The position numbers and the translations under genes are program-made. This document shows positions 1 through 7,744 of a stretch of 64,000 bases of DNA, piece after piece. This stretch comes from SZUA-547 sp963669315 (lineage in GTDB: Bacteria > Pseudomonadota > Alphaproteobacteria > Rhodobacterales > Rhodobacteraceae). The notes below the pieces were generated by a model. That model did no database searches and was not told the origin of the DNA. It saw only the letters and a list, made by a program, of their open reading frames with translations. Numbering within the stretch: position 1 is the stretch's first letter; each line of letters starts with the position of its first letter. The DNA lies in the NCBI GenBank assembly GCA_963669315.1, contig OY770021.1, positions 1,674,001 to 1,738,000 on the forward strand. Direction: 5' to 3'.

Positions 1-282
1 ATCCAGTCGAAGCAACTCGGCGCCTTTCTCGACAGGTTCGTTCGGTTTGACCGACACCGTCTCCACCACGCCGCTGACCACCGGGGCGATCTCAACCACC
101 TGACCCATGACGGTCACCCGCCCGCTGGGCGTCTTGGTGTTGAGCATCGCGACCACGACCAGCGCGATCACAAGGCCGATCAACGCGACGAAAACATGCG
201 CTGTACGATTCCAGGCAAGCCATTTGAACTGGAAGAAAATCAGCCAGATCAGGACCGCGTAGATCGAAAGAATGATCAGCAT
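1..282 (-). CDS. HlyD/YiaV-family membrane fusion protein, N-terminal part (runs off left edge)
   Basis: Only the first 94 residues are inside the window. They show a hydrophobic segment at about residues 2-16, a second at about 28-46, and then the beginning of a biotinyl-lipoyl/HlyD-like barrel (a region reading VMGQVVEIAPVVSGVVETV). This two-helix N-terminus followed by a periplasmic barrel is typical of YiaV/EmrA-like periplasmic adaptor proteins, which link an inner-membrane transporter to the outer membrane. The ATG at 282 is preceded by AAGGAG with a 6-base spacer, which fixes the start. The substrate cannot be told because the rest of the gene and its partners lie outside. An outer-membrane barrel gene lies just upstream on the same strand. 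Confidence 0.72.
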   Translation of the reverse strand, partial: MLIILSIYAVLIWLIFFQFKWLAWNRTAHVFVALIGLVIALVVVAMLNTKTPSGRVTVMGQVVEIAPVVSGVVETVSVKPNEPVEKGAELLRLD

Positions 283-363
283 GATGTTCTCCTTCGGTCA
301 CGGCGTCGCAAGCCGAAACCGGGTGATTGCGGTTTCGCGATCGGAGTCACGTGGGAATGCGAG

Positions 364-1206
364 CTAGAACCCGAAGGTCAGTCCCAGATATGGCCCGGTC
401 TGGACGACGTCATAAGCGAACTCGCCGTCTGAGCGCTCGGTTGAAAAGTCGATGCCGTAGACCTGCCAACCGAGTTTCAGCGAGGTGTTTTCCCAAGGCC
501 GATAGTCCGCTCCAGCCAGCACCTTCCAGGCCAGATCGTTGCCGCCAGCGCCAAATCCGCCGAAATCGGCACGAGCGCCGAGCGTCCAGCGGTCGTTCAG
601 CTGCATCGCGCCGCGCGCGCCGATGACCGGCTCCCACCAGACCTCAGTGCCGCCCAGCGTCGTTTGCCTGCCAGGTCCCGGTCCGAGGTCGAAGCTGGCG
701 TCGACCTCCTGACGCAAGTTGTTGTAGCGCACGCCCGCCTGAATATCGAAAGACGCCAGCCGGCCGGTGTCGTCATAAGAACCGTGATAGAGGCGATATG
801 CGCCCAACAGATCGACCCAGCCTTGCTTGATCGAGATGTCGACCCGCCCGGATCCCACGCCAGCTGGTCCGGTAAAATCGCTGCCGCCACCGAGATTGAC
901 GTAATAGGCGTCAAGCACGAGCCCGAGATCACCGCGCCACGCCTCACCGCGAACCGATGCCGCCATGTTCAGGAGTTCGAGAACGTCCGACAGGTCGAGG
1001 TCCACATCGACCTCTCCATCCGCAACCACCGACGTACCCGTGGTCGAGACCGGCAGGAACAGATACGGCGTCAGCGTGAAGCGCCACTCATCGTCAGATA
1101 CGCCCTGCACGTTCAGCGGATCGGCTTGGGCCGCGCCGCCGAGAGAAATTCCAATAGCAAGACCAAAGGCGGCCGTGATTCCGCCAAGTCGACTGTTGAA
1201 CTTCAT
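364..1206 (-). CDS. Outer-membrane beta-barrel protein with signal peptide
   Basis: This 280-residue protein has a signal peptide (positive Lys2/Arg6, hydrophobic core to about residue 25, AQA-type cleavage site near residue 28). Behind it is a series of alternating hydrophobic/polar strands rich in Gly, Tyr, Trp and Asp. It ends in Gly-Phe, and the C-terminal Phe is the classic outer-membrane barrel insertion signal. No specific family such as OmpW or a porin can be named with confidence. A GAGAGGAA sequence precedes the ATG. It lies 81 bases upstream of, and on the same strand as, the HlyD-like gene, so both could serve one envelope transport function; this is an inference. Confidence 0.72.
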   Translation of the reverse strand: MKFNSRLGGITAAFGLAIGISLGGAAQADPLNVQGVSDDEWRFTLTPYLFLPVSTTGTSVVADGEVDVDLDLSDVLELLNMAASVRGEAWRGDLGLVLDAYYVNLGGGSDFTGPAGVGSGRVDISIKQGWVDLLGAYRLYHGSYDDTGRLASFDIQAGVRYNNLRQEVDASFDLGPGPGRQTTLGGTEVWWEPVIGARGAMQLNDRWTLGARADFGGFGAGGNDLAWKVLAGADYRPWENTSLKLGWQVYGIDFSTERSDGEFAYDVVQTGPYLGLTFGF

Positions 1207-1486
1207 CGGGCGTTCCTCTCATCAATGGGGCTGACTGAGCCAGTATGCAATTAGCTTATCGCCATATCCAAAGGTTTCCAGTGAATCACGGTGGCTACGA
1301 GTAAAAACGGCCGTGGGACGCGTCGCAAAAGCAGCCGCAGGCAGACCGACTCTGGGGGAATTTGCGCGCCTGAGACGGCCGTCGTTCACTTGATGTCGCG
1401 CTCTTTCCTGAAGTCCGAGATCCTGTCACCTGGAGTGCCCCCGCTGAATTGGTCCACCGTTATGTTTAGGAAACGGAGGACAGAGA

Positions 1487-1765
1487 ATGGCGAACAAGCG
1501 GCACAAGCCCGAAGAGATTGTTCGGAAGCTACGGCAGGTTGATGTGCTTGTCGGGCAGGGGATGACGCGTGTGGACGCGATCCGGGAGGTTCGTATCACC
1601 GAGCAGACCTATTACCGATGGCGAAAGCAGTATGGCGGCATGGGAACCGACCAACTGAAGGAACTCAAACGGCTTCAGAAGGAGAACGAACGGCTGAGAA
1701 AGGCCGTGTCGGACCTGACCCTGGACAAGCTGATCCTGAAGGAAGCTGCACGGGGAAACTTTTGA
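1487..1765 (+). CDS. IS3-family transposase OrfA
   Basis: This 92-residue protein has an HTH_8/Tnp_IS3 helix-turn-helix. The region around residues 10-45 reads like a HTH (EEIVRKLRQVDVLV, followed by TEQTYYRWRKQY). A leucine-zipper-like heptad stretch (LKELKRLQKENERLRK) precedes the conserved LTLDKLILKEA end. OrfA binds the terminal repeats and is normally fused to OrfB by programmed -1 frameshifting. The stop TGA at 1763-1765 sits in a CTTTTGA context and overlaps a TTG codon of the orfB frame. ATG 1487 follows GGAGG with about 7 bases of spacing. Confidence 0.9.
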   Translation: MANKRHKPEEIVRKLRQVDVLVGQGMTRVDAIREVRITEQTYYRWRKQYGGMGTDQLKELKRLQKENERLRKAVSDLTLDKLILKEAARGNF

Positions 1766-2613
1766 GCCCCGCCCGTCGCCGCGCCTGCATCGAGCTGATC
1801 CGCAGTGAGATGAAGGTGTCGGAACGCCGAATCTGCCGGGTGCTGGGGCAGCATCGATTAACGCAAAGACATCAGCCACGCGGCCGAGAAGACGAAGACC
1901 GGCTTGTGGCCGACATGATCGAACTTGCCAGGCAATATGGCAGCTACGGATACCGTCGCGTCGCTGCGCTGCTGAGAGACGCAGGCTGGCGGGTCAGCGA
2001 CGGCCGGATCGAGCGATTATGGCGGCGAGAGGGTTTGAAGGTTCCACCGAAGCAACCGAAGAAGGGACGGCTATGGCTGAACGATGGCTCGTGTGTGCGG
2101 CTTCGGCCAGAGTATCGGAACCATGTCTGGAGCTACGACTTCGTCCATTGCCGGACGGATGACGGCAAGGCGTTCCGGACTTTGAACATCCTCGACGAGT
2201 TCAGCCGGGAATGCCTGGCGATCCGGGTGAAGCGAAAGCTGAACTCGACCGACGTGATCGACGCGCTCACCGATCTCTTCATCCTGCGCGGACCGCCCGA
2301 ATTCGTCCGAAGCGACAATGGCCCCGAGTTCGTCGCCCAGGCCGTCCGGGACTGGATCGCCGCCGTTGGCGCGAAGACCGCCTTCATCGAGCCAGGCTCG
2401 CCGTGGGAGAACGGCTACGTCGAAAGCTTCAACGCCCGGTTCCGAGACGAATTGCTCAACGGGGAGATCTTCTATTCGCTGAGAGAGGCCCAGATCATCA
2501 TCGAGGGCTGGAGAAAGCACTACAACACGAAACGGCCCCACAGCGCACTCGGCTATCGGCCACCGGCGCCAGAATCCATCGTCCCAATGGAAACCAGGCC
2601 AGTGATGCACTAA
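1762..2613 (+). CDS. IS3-family transposase OrfB (DDE integrase core)
   Basis: This is the catalytic subunit. It carries the rve integrase core with the DDE triad recognisable in YDFVHCRT (first Asp), SDNGPEF (second Asp) and NGYVESFN (Glu), followed by the conserved KHYNTKRPHSALGYRPP tail. The frame is -1 relative to orfA. It can be reached by frameshifting near the AAACTTTT run at 1756-1763 or by initiation at the TTG at 1762, which overlaps the orfA stop as TTGA. The frame is open upstream as far as 1618, but that part only shadows orfA. No internal stop is present, so the transposase is apparently functional. Confidence 0.88.
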   Translation: MSPARRRACIELIRSEMKVSERRICRVLGQHRLTQRHQPRGREDEDRLVADMIELARQYGSYGYRRVAALLRDAGWRVSDGRIERLWRREGLKVPPKQPKKGRLWLNDGSCVRLRPEYRNHVWSYDFVHCRTDDGKAFRTLNILDEFSRECLAIRVKRKLNSTDVIDALTDLFILRGPPEFVRSDNGPEFVAQAVRDWIAAVGAKTAFIEPGSPWENGYVESFNARFRDELLNGEIFYSLREAQIIIEGWRKHYNTKRPHSALGYRPPAPESIVPMETRPVMH

Positions 2614-2647
2614 CATTCAAACCGGACCAATCAGGTGAGGCTGCCCA

Positions 2648-2877
2648 AGACCAGTTCAATTTACTACTTGAAAGCGATGCTCGAGATTGTCCGCTTGGCG
2701 ATAATGGTACGTCACGTGTTCTAGCGCACAGCACTCAACCCGAGCAATCTGCCGGAACCTCTAAACTATGTTGAATTTCTGTCTTCCTGATATCGGGATG
2801 AACTAACTCCGCCACATGGACCACTTCAAGGGAGGCGCTCCGCATCTGCGCCCCCCATAGCTGTGGGTCACAATGAG
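2648..2877. other. Non-coding stretch between IS3 element and MBL hydrolase gene
   Basis: I see no gene here. The only recognisable element is a hairpin at 2830-2856 downstream of the minus-strand hydrolase gene, listed separately as a terminator. Confidence 0.4.
2830..2856 (-). terminator. Putative terminator of the MBL hydrolase gene
   Basis: On the minus strand GGGGGGCGC and GCGCCTCCC form a 9-bp stem with one mismatch around a 9-base loop, just past the stop at 2878. The following T tract is short, so termination strength is uncertain. Confidence 0.45.
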
Positions 2878-4089
2878 TTACTTCATGTCATGTTCTTTCT
2901 TGAAGGCGCCGACCATGTCGCTCAGCACATCGCTGACATCCCAGACACCCGCCTTCATCGCGTCGCTCAGCGGATCGGTCAGACCCGTCGGATCGGGCTT
3001 CGGCGGCGCCTTGGTTCCAGGCACCGACCAAGCCTCTTCCGTAATCACCGCCATGCGCTCGGTGATTTTGTCCTTGGTGATGTTCCAGACCATGTTGTCT
3101 TGGGCCAGCGACAGCGGGCCGTCATAGGTCGAACGCACACCTTCGTAAATCTCGAAACGGGTCGCTTCCTCGTTGAAGAAGTGATAGCCGACCGCGTGGC
3201 GTGGCTTGATCTCGGACATCACCTTGCCGAAGGCCTGCGGCGCGGTGTGAATCTGTGTGCCGACGCCCAGCGCCTGCTGCGGCGACTGGCCGTACCATTT
3301 CACCAACTGGTCGGGAGTCTGGAAAGTCTCATGGATCGCGAGGTCGGCGTCTTTGGCGTAGTCGATATACCACTTGTTCGGAAAGGTATCGCCGCCGATC
3401 ACAAGTTTCATCCCGTTCCATTCCAGCGCAAAGCTGACCGGGCCATCACCGGCGTGGATCGCGGGCCACGATCGGATGGTGACGCCGTTTTCCTGATAGA
3501 TGACCTCGTTTTCCTTGGTGTAGTCGAACTCGGTGACTGAGACCTCGCCGGGCTCTTTGCTAAGCACAAAATTTCGGGTCTGAAGGTCCCAGTTGTAGGC
3601 TTTCAGGAAATGGTCGACGGCGTATTTCGTCCCCATCTCCGCAGTCGCGCCGCTCGGACCCCAGATTTTGAGAGGTCCAGTGCGCCCGGCCGTCCAGCCG
3701 CCCGCCCACAGCGTCGCCAGATCGCCCCAATGGTCCGTGTGAAGATGCGTCAGGAACAATTTGTCCAGCATATCGTAGGGAATCATGTAGGCGGCGACAT
3801 TGGCCATCGAACCAGTGCCGACGTCGAACAGGAGCTTGTCGCCATTGCCCAGTTCGACCAGATAACAAGTCGCCGCCTGTCCGCGGCGTGCGGCGGGCAG
3901 GCCGGTGCCGCAGGCGGTCAGCCGAATCTCATCCTCGCCCAGTTCCTCGGTGCCGGGATAATAGACATAGCGGTCGGGCGCCGTACCCGTGGAGCTTTCG
4001 ACCTTTCCGCCCGCCGCGTAGGCCGAGGCGGCGAAAACGACGCATAGAGTCGCCGCGCCAGCCACTCGTAGTGCAGACTTCGTCAACAT
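2878..4089 (-). CDS. Exported MBL-fold metallo-hydrolase (GntH-like)
   Basis: The 403-residue protein starts with a signal peptide (residues 1-25, ending AYA|AGG) and is therefore periplasmic. The metallo-beta-lactamase zinc motif HLHTDH lies at 115-120, with further likely ligands in the GGDTFPN region and in AIHETF. The sequence resembles a widespread family that automated pipelines name after guanitoxin hydrolase GntH. No other gnt-type gene is nearby, so the name should not be read as toxin biosynthesis. The start at 4089 was chosen because AGGAGG lies 8 bases upstream and the signal peptide begins there; an in-frame ATG at 4116 is less likely. The substrate is unknown. Confidence 0.82.
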   Translation of the reverse strand: MLTKSALRVAGAATLCVVFAASAYAAGGKVESSTGTAPDRYVYYPGTEELGEDEIRLTACGTGLPAARRGQAATCYLVELGNGDKLLFDVGTGSMANVAAYMIPYDMLDKLFLTHLHTDHWGDLATLWAGGWTAGRTGPLKIWGPSGATAEMGTKYAVDHFLKAYNWDLQTRNFVLSKEPGEVSVTEFDYTKENEVIYQENGVTIRSWPAIHAGDGPVSFALEWNGMKLVIGGDTFPNKWYIDYAKDADLAIHETFQTPDQLVKWYGQSPQQALGVGTQIHTAPQAFGKVMSEIKPRHAVGYHFFNEEATRFEIYEGVRSTYDGPLSLAQDNMVWNITKDKITERMAVITEEAWSVPGTKAPPKPDPTGLTDPLSDAMKAGVWDVSDVLSDMVGAFKKEHDMK

Positions 4090-4167
4090 TCTCTCGTCCT
4101 CCTGAATCGTAATCAATCTAATCTGAACCGGTCGACTCGTTCCTGACGCGAAGTCCGAGCCGAATTT

Positions 4168-4572
4168 CTATCGTCCGCCGCCGCCACCGCCGTGGCCGCC
4201 GCCCGCACGTCCTCCGCCTTCCGCGTCGCCCTTATCACCATCGGTTACGCTGTCTCCGCCCGACCCGCCGTCGTCATCAGTCTCTTCCTGATCCGATGCT
4301 TCAGCATCGTCCCCCTCGGGGAGAGGTAATTTGGCTTCGGTCTGTTCGCTTCCAAGGCCTGTCGGGCTTTCAAGGGCGCCTTCGACCGCGCCCTGCATCT
4401 GGGGCAGGCGATTGACTTTCACGCCACCGCCCGATTGCGCCACTCTCTCGCCCAAATGTATCGAGGAATGTTCGGCGCTCGGTCTCTCGTCGATGGCGGG
4501 CGCGGCGATGGCGGCGAAGCCGAAGGCGGCGCACGCAGCCGTTGCGGTTGTCACGATTTTCAAGAAAGTCAT
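4168..4572 (-). CDS. Secreted Gly/Asp/Glu-rich protein of unknown function
   Basis: The 134-residue product begins with a signal peptide (MTFLKIVTTATAACAAFGFA, cleaved near AAIAAPA). Its low-complexity mature part is acidic in the middle (EGDDAEASDQEETDDDGG) and ends in a Gly/His/Arg tail. No known domain is recognisable. ATG 4572 has GGAGG 9 bases upstream, better than the in-frame upstream ATG at 4629. It lies 78 bases upstream of the MBL hydrolase on the same strand, so the two could be co-transcribed. The acidic and Gly/His-rich composition could suit metal binding or extended surface exposure, but this is a guess. Confidence 0.55.
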   Translation of the reverse strand: MTFLKIVTTATAACAAFGFAAIAAPAIDERPSAEHSSIHLGERVAQSGGGVKVNRLPQMQGAVEGALESPTGLGSEQTEAKLPLPEGDDAEASDQEETDDDGGSGGDSVTDGDKGDAEGGGRAGGGHGGGGGGR

Positions 4573-4773
4573 GGCTGCTATCCTCCAATTCCTTCTTTCC
4601 AGACTATCGGCGCACCCAATATCGAACAACGAAAAGCTGAGCTGAACCGTTTACCCACCTCAGGACGCTTTGGTCGGCGCCAATTTACGAGAGGCGGACG
4701 AGACCCGATTCAGCAAAGCCGCCATCGGGCGCCGGGTCGAATTTTCCGTTGGCGATGGCGAGGCAGGCGGCGC

Positions 4774-5688
4774 CTAAGGCGACGAAACGCGCGTTGCCGC
4801 ATCACTCAACCGGTCCAGATTGGCCTGCATCGTCGACAGAAAATCACCATCTCTGAGAATGTACGCCGGATCGAACAGAGTGGCGACAACCCCCCTTTTC
4901 ATTAGGCCTTGCTCCGCCGCTTCGGTCGGAGGCCCTTCCCACAGGAACAGGGTCTTCGGGTGACTTGTGAGAAACTCGTCCAGTTCCGTCCACTGCTCCG
5001 GGCTAACCGGTTCGTTGTACTCCCAGTGAAGGTTCGCGATTTCAACGCCGTAGGCGCGGGCGAAATACTGGTAGATCGGGTGCGAGGCGATGAGGGTGAC
5101 GCTTTGAAGCGCCGTGGCAGCCGTCCTAGCCTCCTCGTCCAACGCCCTCAGGTCGGTCATCAAATCCGCCAATGCAGCGTCGACGACCGCGGCATCCACG
5201 CCGGCGCGCCGTTTCAGACTTTCGGCCACAGCGTGCGCCTGCTGGCCCGCAAGGTCCAAGTCCAGCCAGGTGTGCAACGTCAGACCGGAATGCGAATGCT
5301 CCCCCTCCGGCCCGTGCCGATGAACCGAGGCGTCCTCCGCGATCAACGCATCCCGGAACCCGGCGGTCGTATCCAGCAGACGCGCGCGCGGCAGCGACGC
5401 CTTTGAAGTCCAGTCCGCATAACTCTGGCCGTTCAGCAGGATCAGGTCGGCAGCCTGAATGCGCGAAATGTCTTCGACACCGGGGGTCCAGTCCGCCGGA
5501 TCCTCGTCGGCCGGGCTGGGGATGGCCACCGCCGCGGAATCCCCAGCGAGGCGCTCAGCAAAATAGGCGAGCGGATAGTTCTGAGCGACGATCTTCGGCC
5601 GGTCCTGCGCAACCGCGCTCCATGCGAGCAGCGCGGCGACACTGCTGGTCAAAACCGCTGCGAAAGCGCGCAAACATCTCACCGCCAT
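4774..5688 (-). CDS. ZnuA-like metal-binding periplasmic protein (orphan)
   Basis: This 304-residue solute-binding protein belongs to the cluster-9 metal ABC family (ZnuA/MntA). It has a signal peptide to about residue 27, a NYPLAYFAERLAG segment typical of the N-terminal lobe, and a short His-rich loop at 123-133 (HRHGPEGEHSH). HTWLDLD and SHPIYQYF supply the usual His ligands, and a late Glu/Asp region follows. Such proteins deliver Zn or Mn to an ABC permease. No permease or ATPase gene is next to it, which is unusual, so it must work with a distant transporter or act as a metal chaperone. The His loop favours zinc. Confidence 0.8.
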   Translation of the reverse strand: MAVRCLRAFAAVLTSSVAALLAWSAVAQDRPKIVAQNYPLAYFAERLAGDSAAVAIPSPADEDPADWTPGVEDISRIQAADLILLNGQSYADWTSKASLPRARLLDTTAGFRDALIAEDASVHRHGPEGEHSHSGLTLHTWLDLDLAGQQAHAVAESLKRRAGVDAAVVDAALADLMTDLRALDEEARTAATALQSVTLIASHPIYQYFARAYGVEIANLHWEYNEPVSPEQWTELDEFLTSHPKTLFLWEGPPTEAAEQGLMKRGVVATLFDPAYILRDGDFLSTMQANLDRLSDAATRVSSP

Positions 5689-5797
5689 AAAGTCAGTCCT
5701 CTGATCCGATCGCCGCGAGACTAGGCGAGCTTGAATTGGTGGTCCATACGCGATGCGCGACGCTTGCCCTTACCGCGCGGCCGGGCATCATGTGTCC

Positions 5798-6604
5798 ATG
5801 ACTTCACTCGCCAAAGCCGCCCAACACCTGATCGGGCGCCCGATCCTGCGGGCCGAACCGCTTCATGGCGGAGACCTTTCTGAAGTCATACGACTGGGCC
5901 TTCAGGGCGGCGAACAGGTGATCGCCAAATCCGGGCCGTCGCCAATGACGGAAGCGGCGATGCTGAACGCGATCCGCGCAACGGGCGCGCCGGCGCCGCG
6001 AGTCATCGCCGTCGACGACAATGCTCTGGTGCTGGAGGCGTTGCCGGAACGCGGCGGGCTGAGCGGAGAGGCGTGGGCAAATCTGGGACGGTTGGTTCGG
6101 ACGCTGCACGACGCCACGGGCGACCGATTTGGTTGGGCCGAGGACTACGCTTTCGGTTCCGTGGCGATCCTGAATGCGCCCGCTGAGGACTGGCCGATAT
6201 TCTGGGGCGAGCGCCGGATGCTTGCCGAGGTCGAACGCCTGCCTGCGGATATCGGAGCGCGGCTGGAGCGCTTATGCAGTCGCCTGCCCGACCTGTTGCC
6301 GCCGCGTCCAAGGGCCTGCCTGCTTCATGGCGATCTCTGGACCGGAAACGTGCTGGTTGGCGAGAGTGGCGTCTGGCTGATCGATCCCGCGTGCTACTAT
6401 GGGCATGGCGAGGTCGATCTGGCGATGCTCAACCTGTTCGGATCGCCGACCGAGGCGTTTTGGGCGGAATATGGCGCGCCAGAGCCGGGCTGGCCCGAAC
6501 GCTGCGCGATCTACCAACTGTGGCCCGCGATCGTACATCTGCGTCTGTTCAGCGCAGGGTATCGCGGGATGGTGGAGAGCAGGCTCGGCGCTGTGGGGGC
6601 GTAG
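5798..6604 (+). CDS. Fructosamine kinase / ketosamine-3-kinase family protein
   Basis: The 268-residue product has the aminoglycoside-phosphotransferase-like fold of the fructosamine kinase family. It has an N-terminal HGGDLSEV glycine loop, a central WPIFWGERRM block, the catalytic loop LLHGDLWTGNV (HGD Asp) and the metal-binding IDPACYYGHGEVDLA. These motifs are diagnostic of the family that phosphorylates ketoamine adducts on glycated proteins, giving repair of glycation damage. The ATG at 5798 is preferred; a GTG at 5792 and an ATG at 5753 are in frame but no strong ribosome site distinguishes them. It runs divergently from the ZnuA-like gene and stops 5 bases before the convergent GNAT gene. 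Confidence 0.85.
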   Translation: MTSLAKAAQHLIGRPILRAEPLHGGDLSEVIRLGLQGGEQVIAKSGPSPMTEAAMLNAIRATGAPAPRVIAVDDNALVLEALPERGGLSGEAWANLGRLVRTLHDATGDRFGWAEDYAFGSVAILNAPAEDWPIFWGERRMLAEVERLPADIGARLERLCSRLPDLLPPRPRACLLHGDLWTGNVLVGESGVWLIDPACYYGHGEVDLAMLNLFGSPTEAFWAEYGAPEPGWPERCAIYQLWPAIVHLRLFSAGYRGMVESRLGAVGA

Positions 6605-6609
6605 GCCGC

Positions 6610-7443
6610 CTAACCCAGCTCCAGCGTCGCGCCGGACCAGAAGCGCGGTTCGTCCGTCGTCGGGCGGCCGTTTAGATACATGCGCGCGGTGCCGAAAACC
6701 GGCGCAAATCCCCAACCCTCCAACAGCGCGCGAAACTCCGACGCATCCGAGGCGATATCGATGAAGACCGGATCGGCGGGAAGTTCCGCGACCAACGCCG
6801 ACAAAAGCGCGGCGGCCTCCTCCATCGATTTCGCCGCCAAAGGGCCGATTTTCGCGCCTTCGCCGCAGCGGCGGATCACGCCATAGGCGGGCCGAGGCCG
6901 GTCGCCGGTCAATATGATCGCTCGACGCGTCTCGGTCGGCGTGAGCCATGCGTCCAGAAATCGCACACGATCGACGCCGGCAGCCGCGCGGTCCGCCGCG
7001 CGCAACGCCGGTAGTTCGGCGGCCTCCAAAGGGCGCGCGCCATCGACGGCGACATTCGGGACGGTTCCCATGAAGCGGACCGTCTCTCCGGCATGGACGA
7101 ATCCAGAGCGCTCATAGGCACCCTGTTGGTCCTGCACCCCGTCGAGGCCGACGCAACGCTCGCCCGCATGGGCCAGCCCGGCGCGCCAGACTTCAATGCC
7201 ATGGCCCTGCCCCCGAAACTCCGGCCGGCAGATATAGAGACCCAGAAAGGCGAAATCGTCCGAGTGATTGACCACCGAGATCGCCGCCGCCGGTTGGCTG
7301 CCCACGCGCTTCAGCAAAAACCCTTCAGGATCGGCCGCGTGGAACGGGGCTGCGTCGTCAAGGCCCGGATTCCACCCCTCCTCCGCCGCCCAGCCGAGCA
7401 CCATTTCCAACTCGCTCAGCGACATTGGGCTGATGCTTTCCAT
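6610..7443 (-). CDS. Tandem GNAT-family N-acetyltransferase
   Basis: The 277-residue protein has an N-terminal GNAT domain: the acetyl-CoA-binding segment around CRPEFRGQGHGIEVWR matches the R/Q-x-x-G-x-G/A loop. A second, C-terminal GNAT-like half (from about residue 150, similar to the Acetyltransf_18 type) ends in GWGFAPVFGTARMYLNG. Such two-domain acetyltransferases modify small molecules or amines, but the substrate is not predictable. ATG 7443 has GAGGA about 7 bases upstream; the frame is open upstream without a plausible start. It is 10 bases from the SDHAF4-like gene on the same strand. Confidence 0.8.
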   Translation of the reverse strand: MESISPMSLSELEMVLGWAAEEGWNPGLDDAAPFHAADPEGFLLKRVGSQPAAAISVVNHSDDFAFLGLYICRPEFRGQGHGIEVWRAGLAHAGERCVGLDGVQDQQGAYERSGFVHAGETVRFMGTVPNVAVDGARPLEAAELPALRAADRAAAGVDRVRFLDAWLTPTETRRAIILTGDRPRPAYGVIRRCGEGAKIGPLAAKSMEEAAALLSALVAELPADPVFIDIASDASEFRALLEGWGFAPVFGTARMYLNGRPTTDEPRFWSGATLELG

Positions 7444-7453
7444 GCGGCGTTCC

Positions 7454-7651
7454 TCAAAAATCGCTGATGACGCCCTTTTTCTCCCAATCCCCGAAGCGGG
7501 TGGGTTCGGGTCCATCGCGCCCGCCCAGCTCTCGCGGCTTCGGCGGGAGCGGGTTCTTGGCCGCTTCACGCTTGCGGTCCCGCGCCTCAGCCAGCGCCCG
7601 TGCGGCGGCTTCCTTTCGGCGGCGGTCTTTTTCCTGGTCGGCGGTCGTCAT
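7454..7651 (-). CDS. DUF1674 protein, SDHAF4-like succinate dehydrogenase assembly factor
   Basis: The 65-residue protein has a charged Lys/Arg/Ala-rich helix at residues 5-35. The family-defining C-terminus (RELGGRDGPEPTRFGDWEKK) follows, with the protein ending in SDF. The DUF1674 family includes mitochondrial SDHAF4, which binds flavinylated SdhA before complex II assembly. The bacterial role is inferred from that homology. The ATG at 7651 has GGAG 6 bases upstream; the upstream in-frame GTG is unlikely. It is transcribed away from htpX. Confidence 0.82.
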   Translation of the reverse strand: MTTADQEKDRRRKEAAARALAEARDRKREAAKNPLPPKPRELGGRDGPEPTRFGDWEKKGVISDF

Positions 7652-7744
7652 ATATGTCTCCACGCGCAGCGTCTGAACCTCGATAGGGGAAGATGGCGCG
7701 GACGCGCAAGATTCAATTGAACCCGGATGACGGGCGGAGCACCG

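Larger units (their letters stand above)
1431..2647 (+). mobile_element. IS3-family insertion sequence (about 1.2 kb)
   Basis: The element contains the usual two overlapping frames, orfA (1487-1765) and orfB (1762-2613). Its ends carry imperfect inverted repeats: the left end begins TGGAGTGCCCCCGCTGAATT and continues GGTCC, and the right end read on the opposite strand begins TGGGCAGCCTCACCTGATTG and continues GTCC. The alignment needs one gap but shares the TTGGTCC block exactly. No clear target-site duplication is visible beside the proposed ends, so the boundaries may be off by a few bases. The layout resembles IS3-family elements (IS407-like) common in Rhodobacterales. Both frames look intact, so the copy may be active. 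Confidence 0.8.

Noticed and set aside
664..1254. Long plus-strand open frame (196 codons) opposite the outer-membrane protein gene
   Set aside because: It is antisense to a gene with a signal peptide and C-terminal Phe, has Arg/Ala-biased composition and no ribosome site. It is a typical shadow frame of GC-rich coding DNA.
1431..2647. Target-site duplication flanking the IS3 element
   Set aside because: The 3-5 bases next to the proposed ends (CACC left, AGAC right) do not match; the ends may be imprecise or the site rearranged.
2878..4089. Guanitoxin biosynthetic cluster around the GntH-like hydrolase
   Set aside because: No other gene of that pathway (aminotransferase, methyltransferase or kinase set) is adjacent; the name is only a family label.
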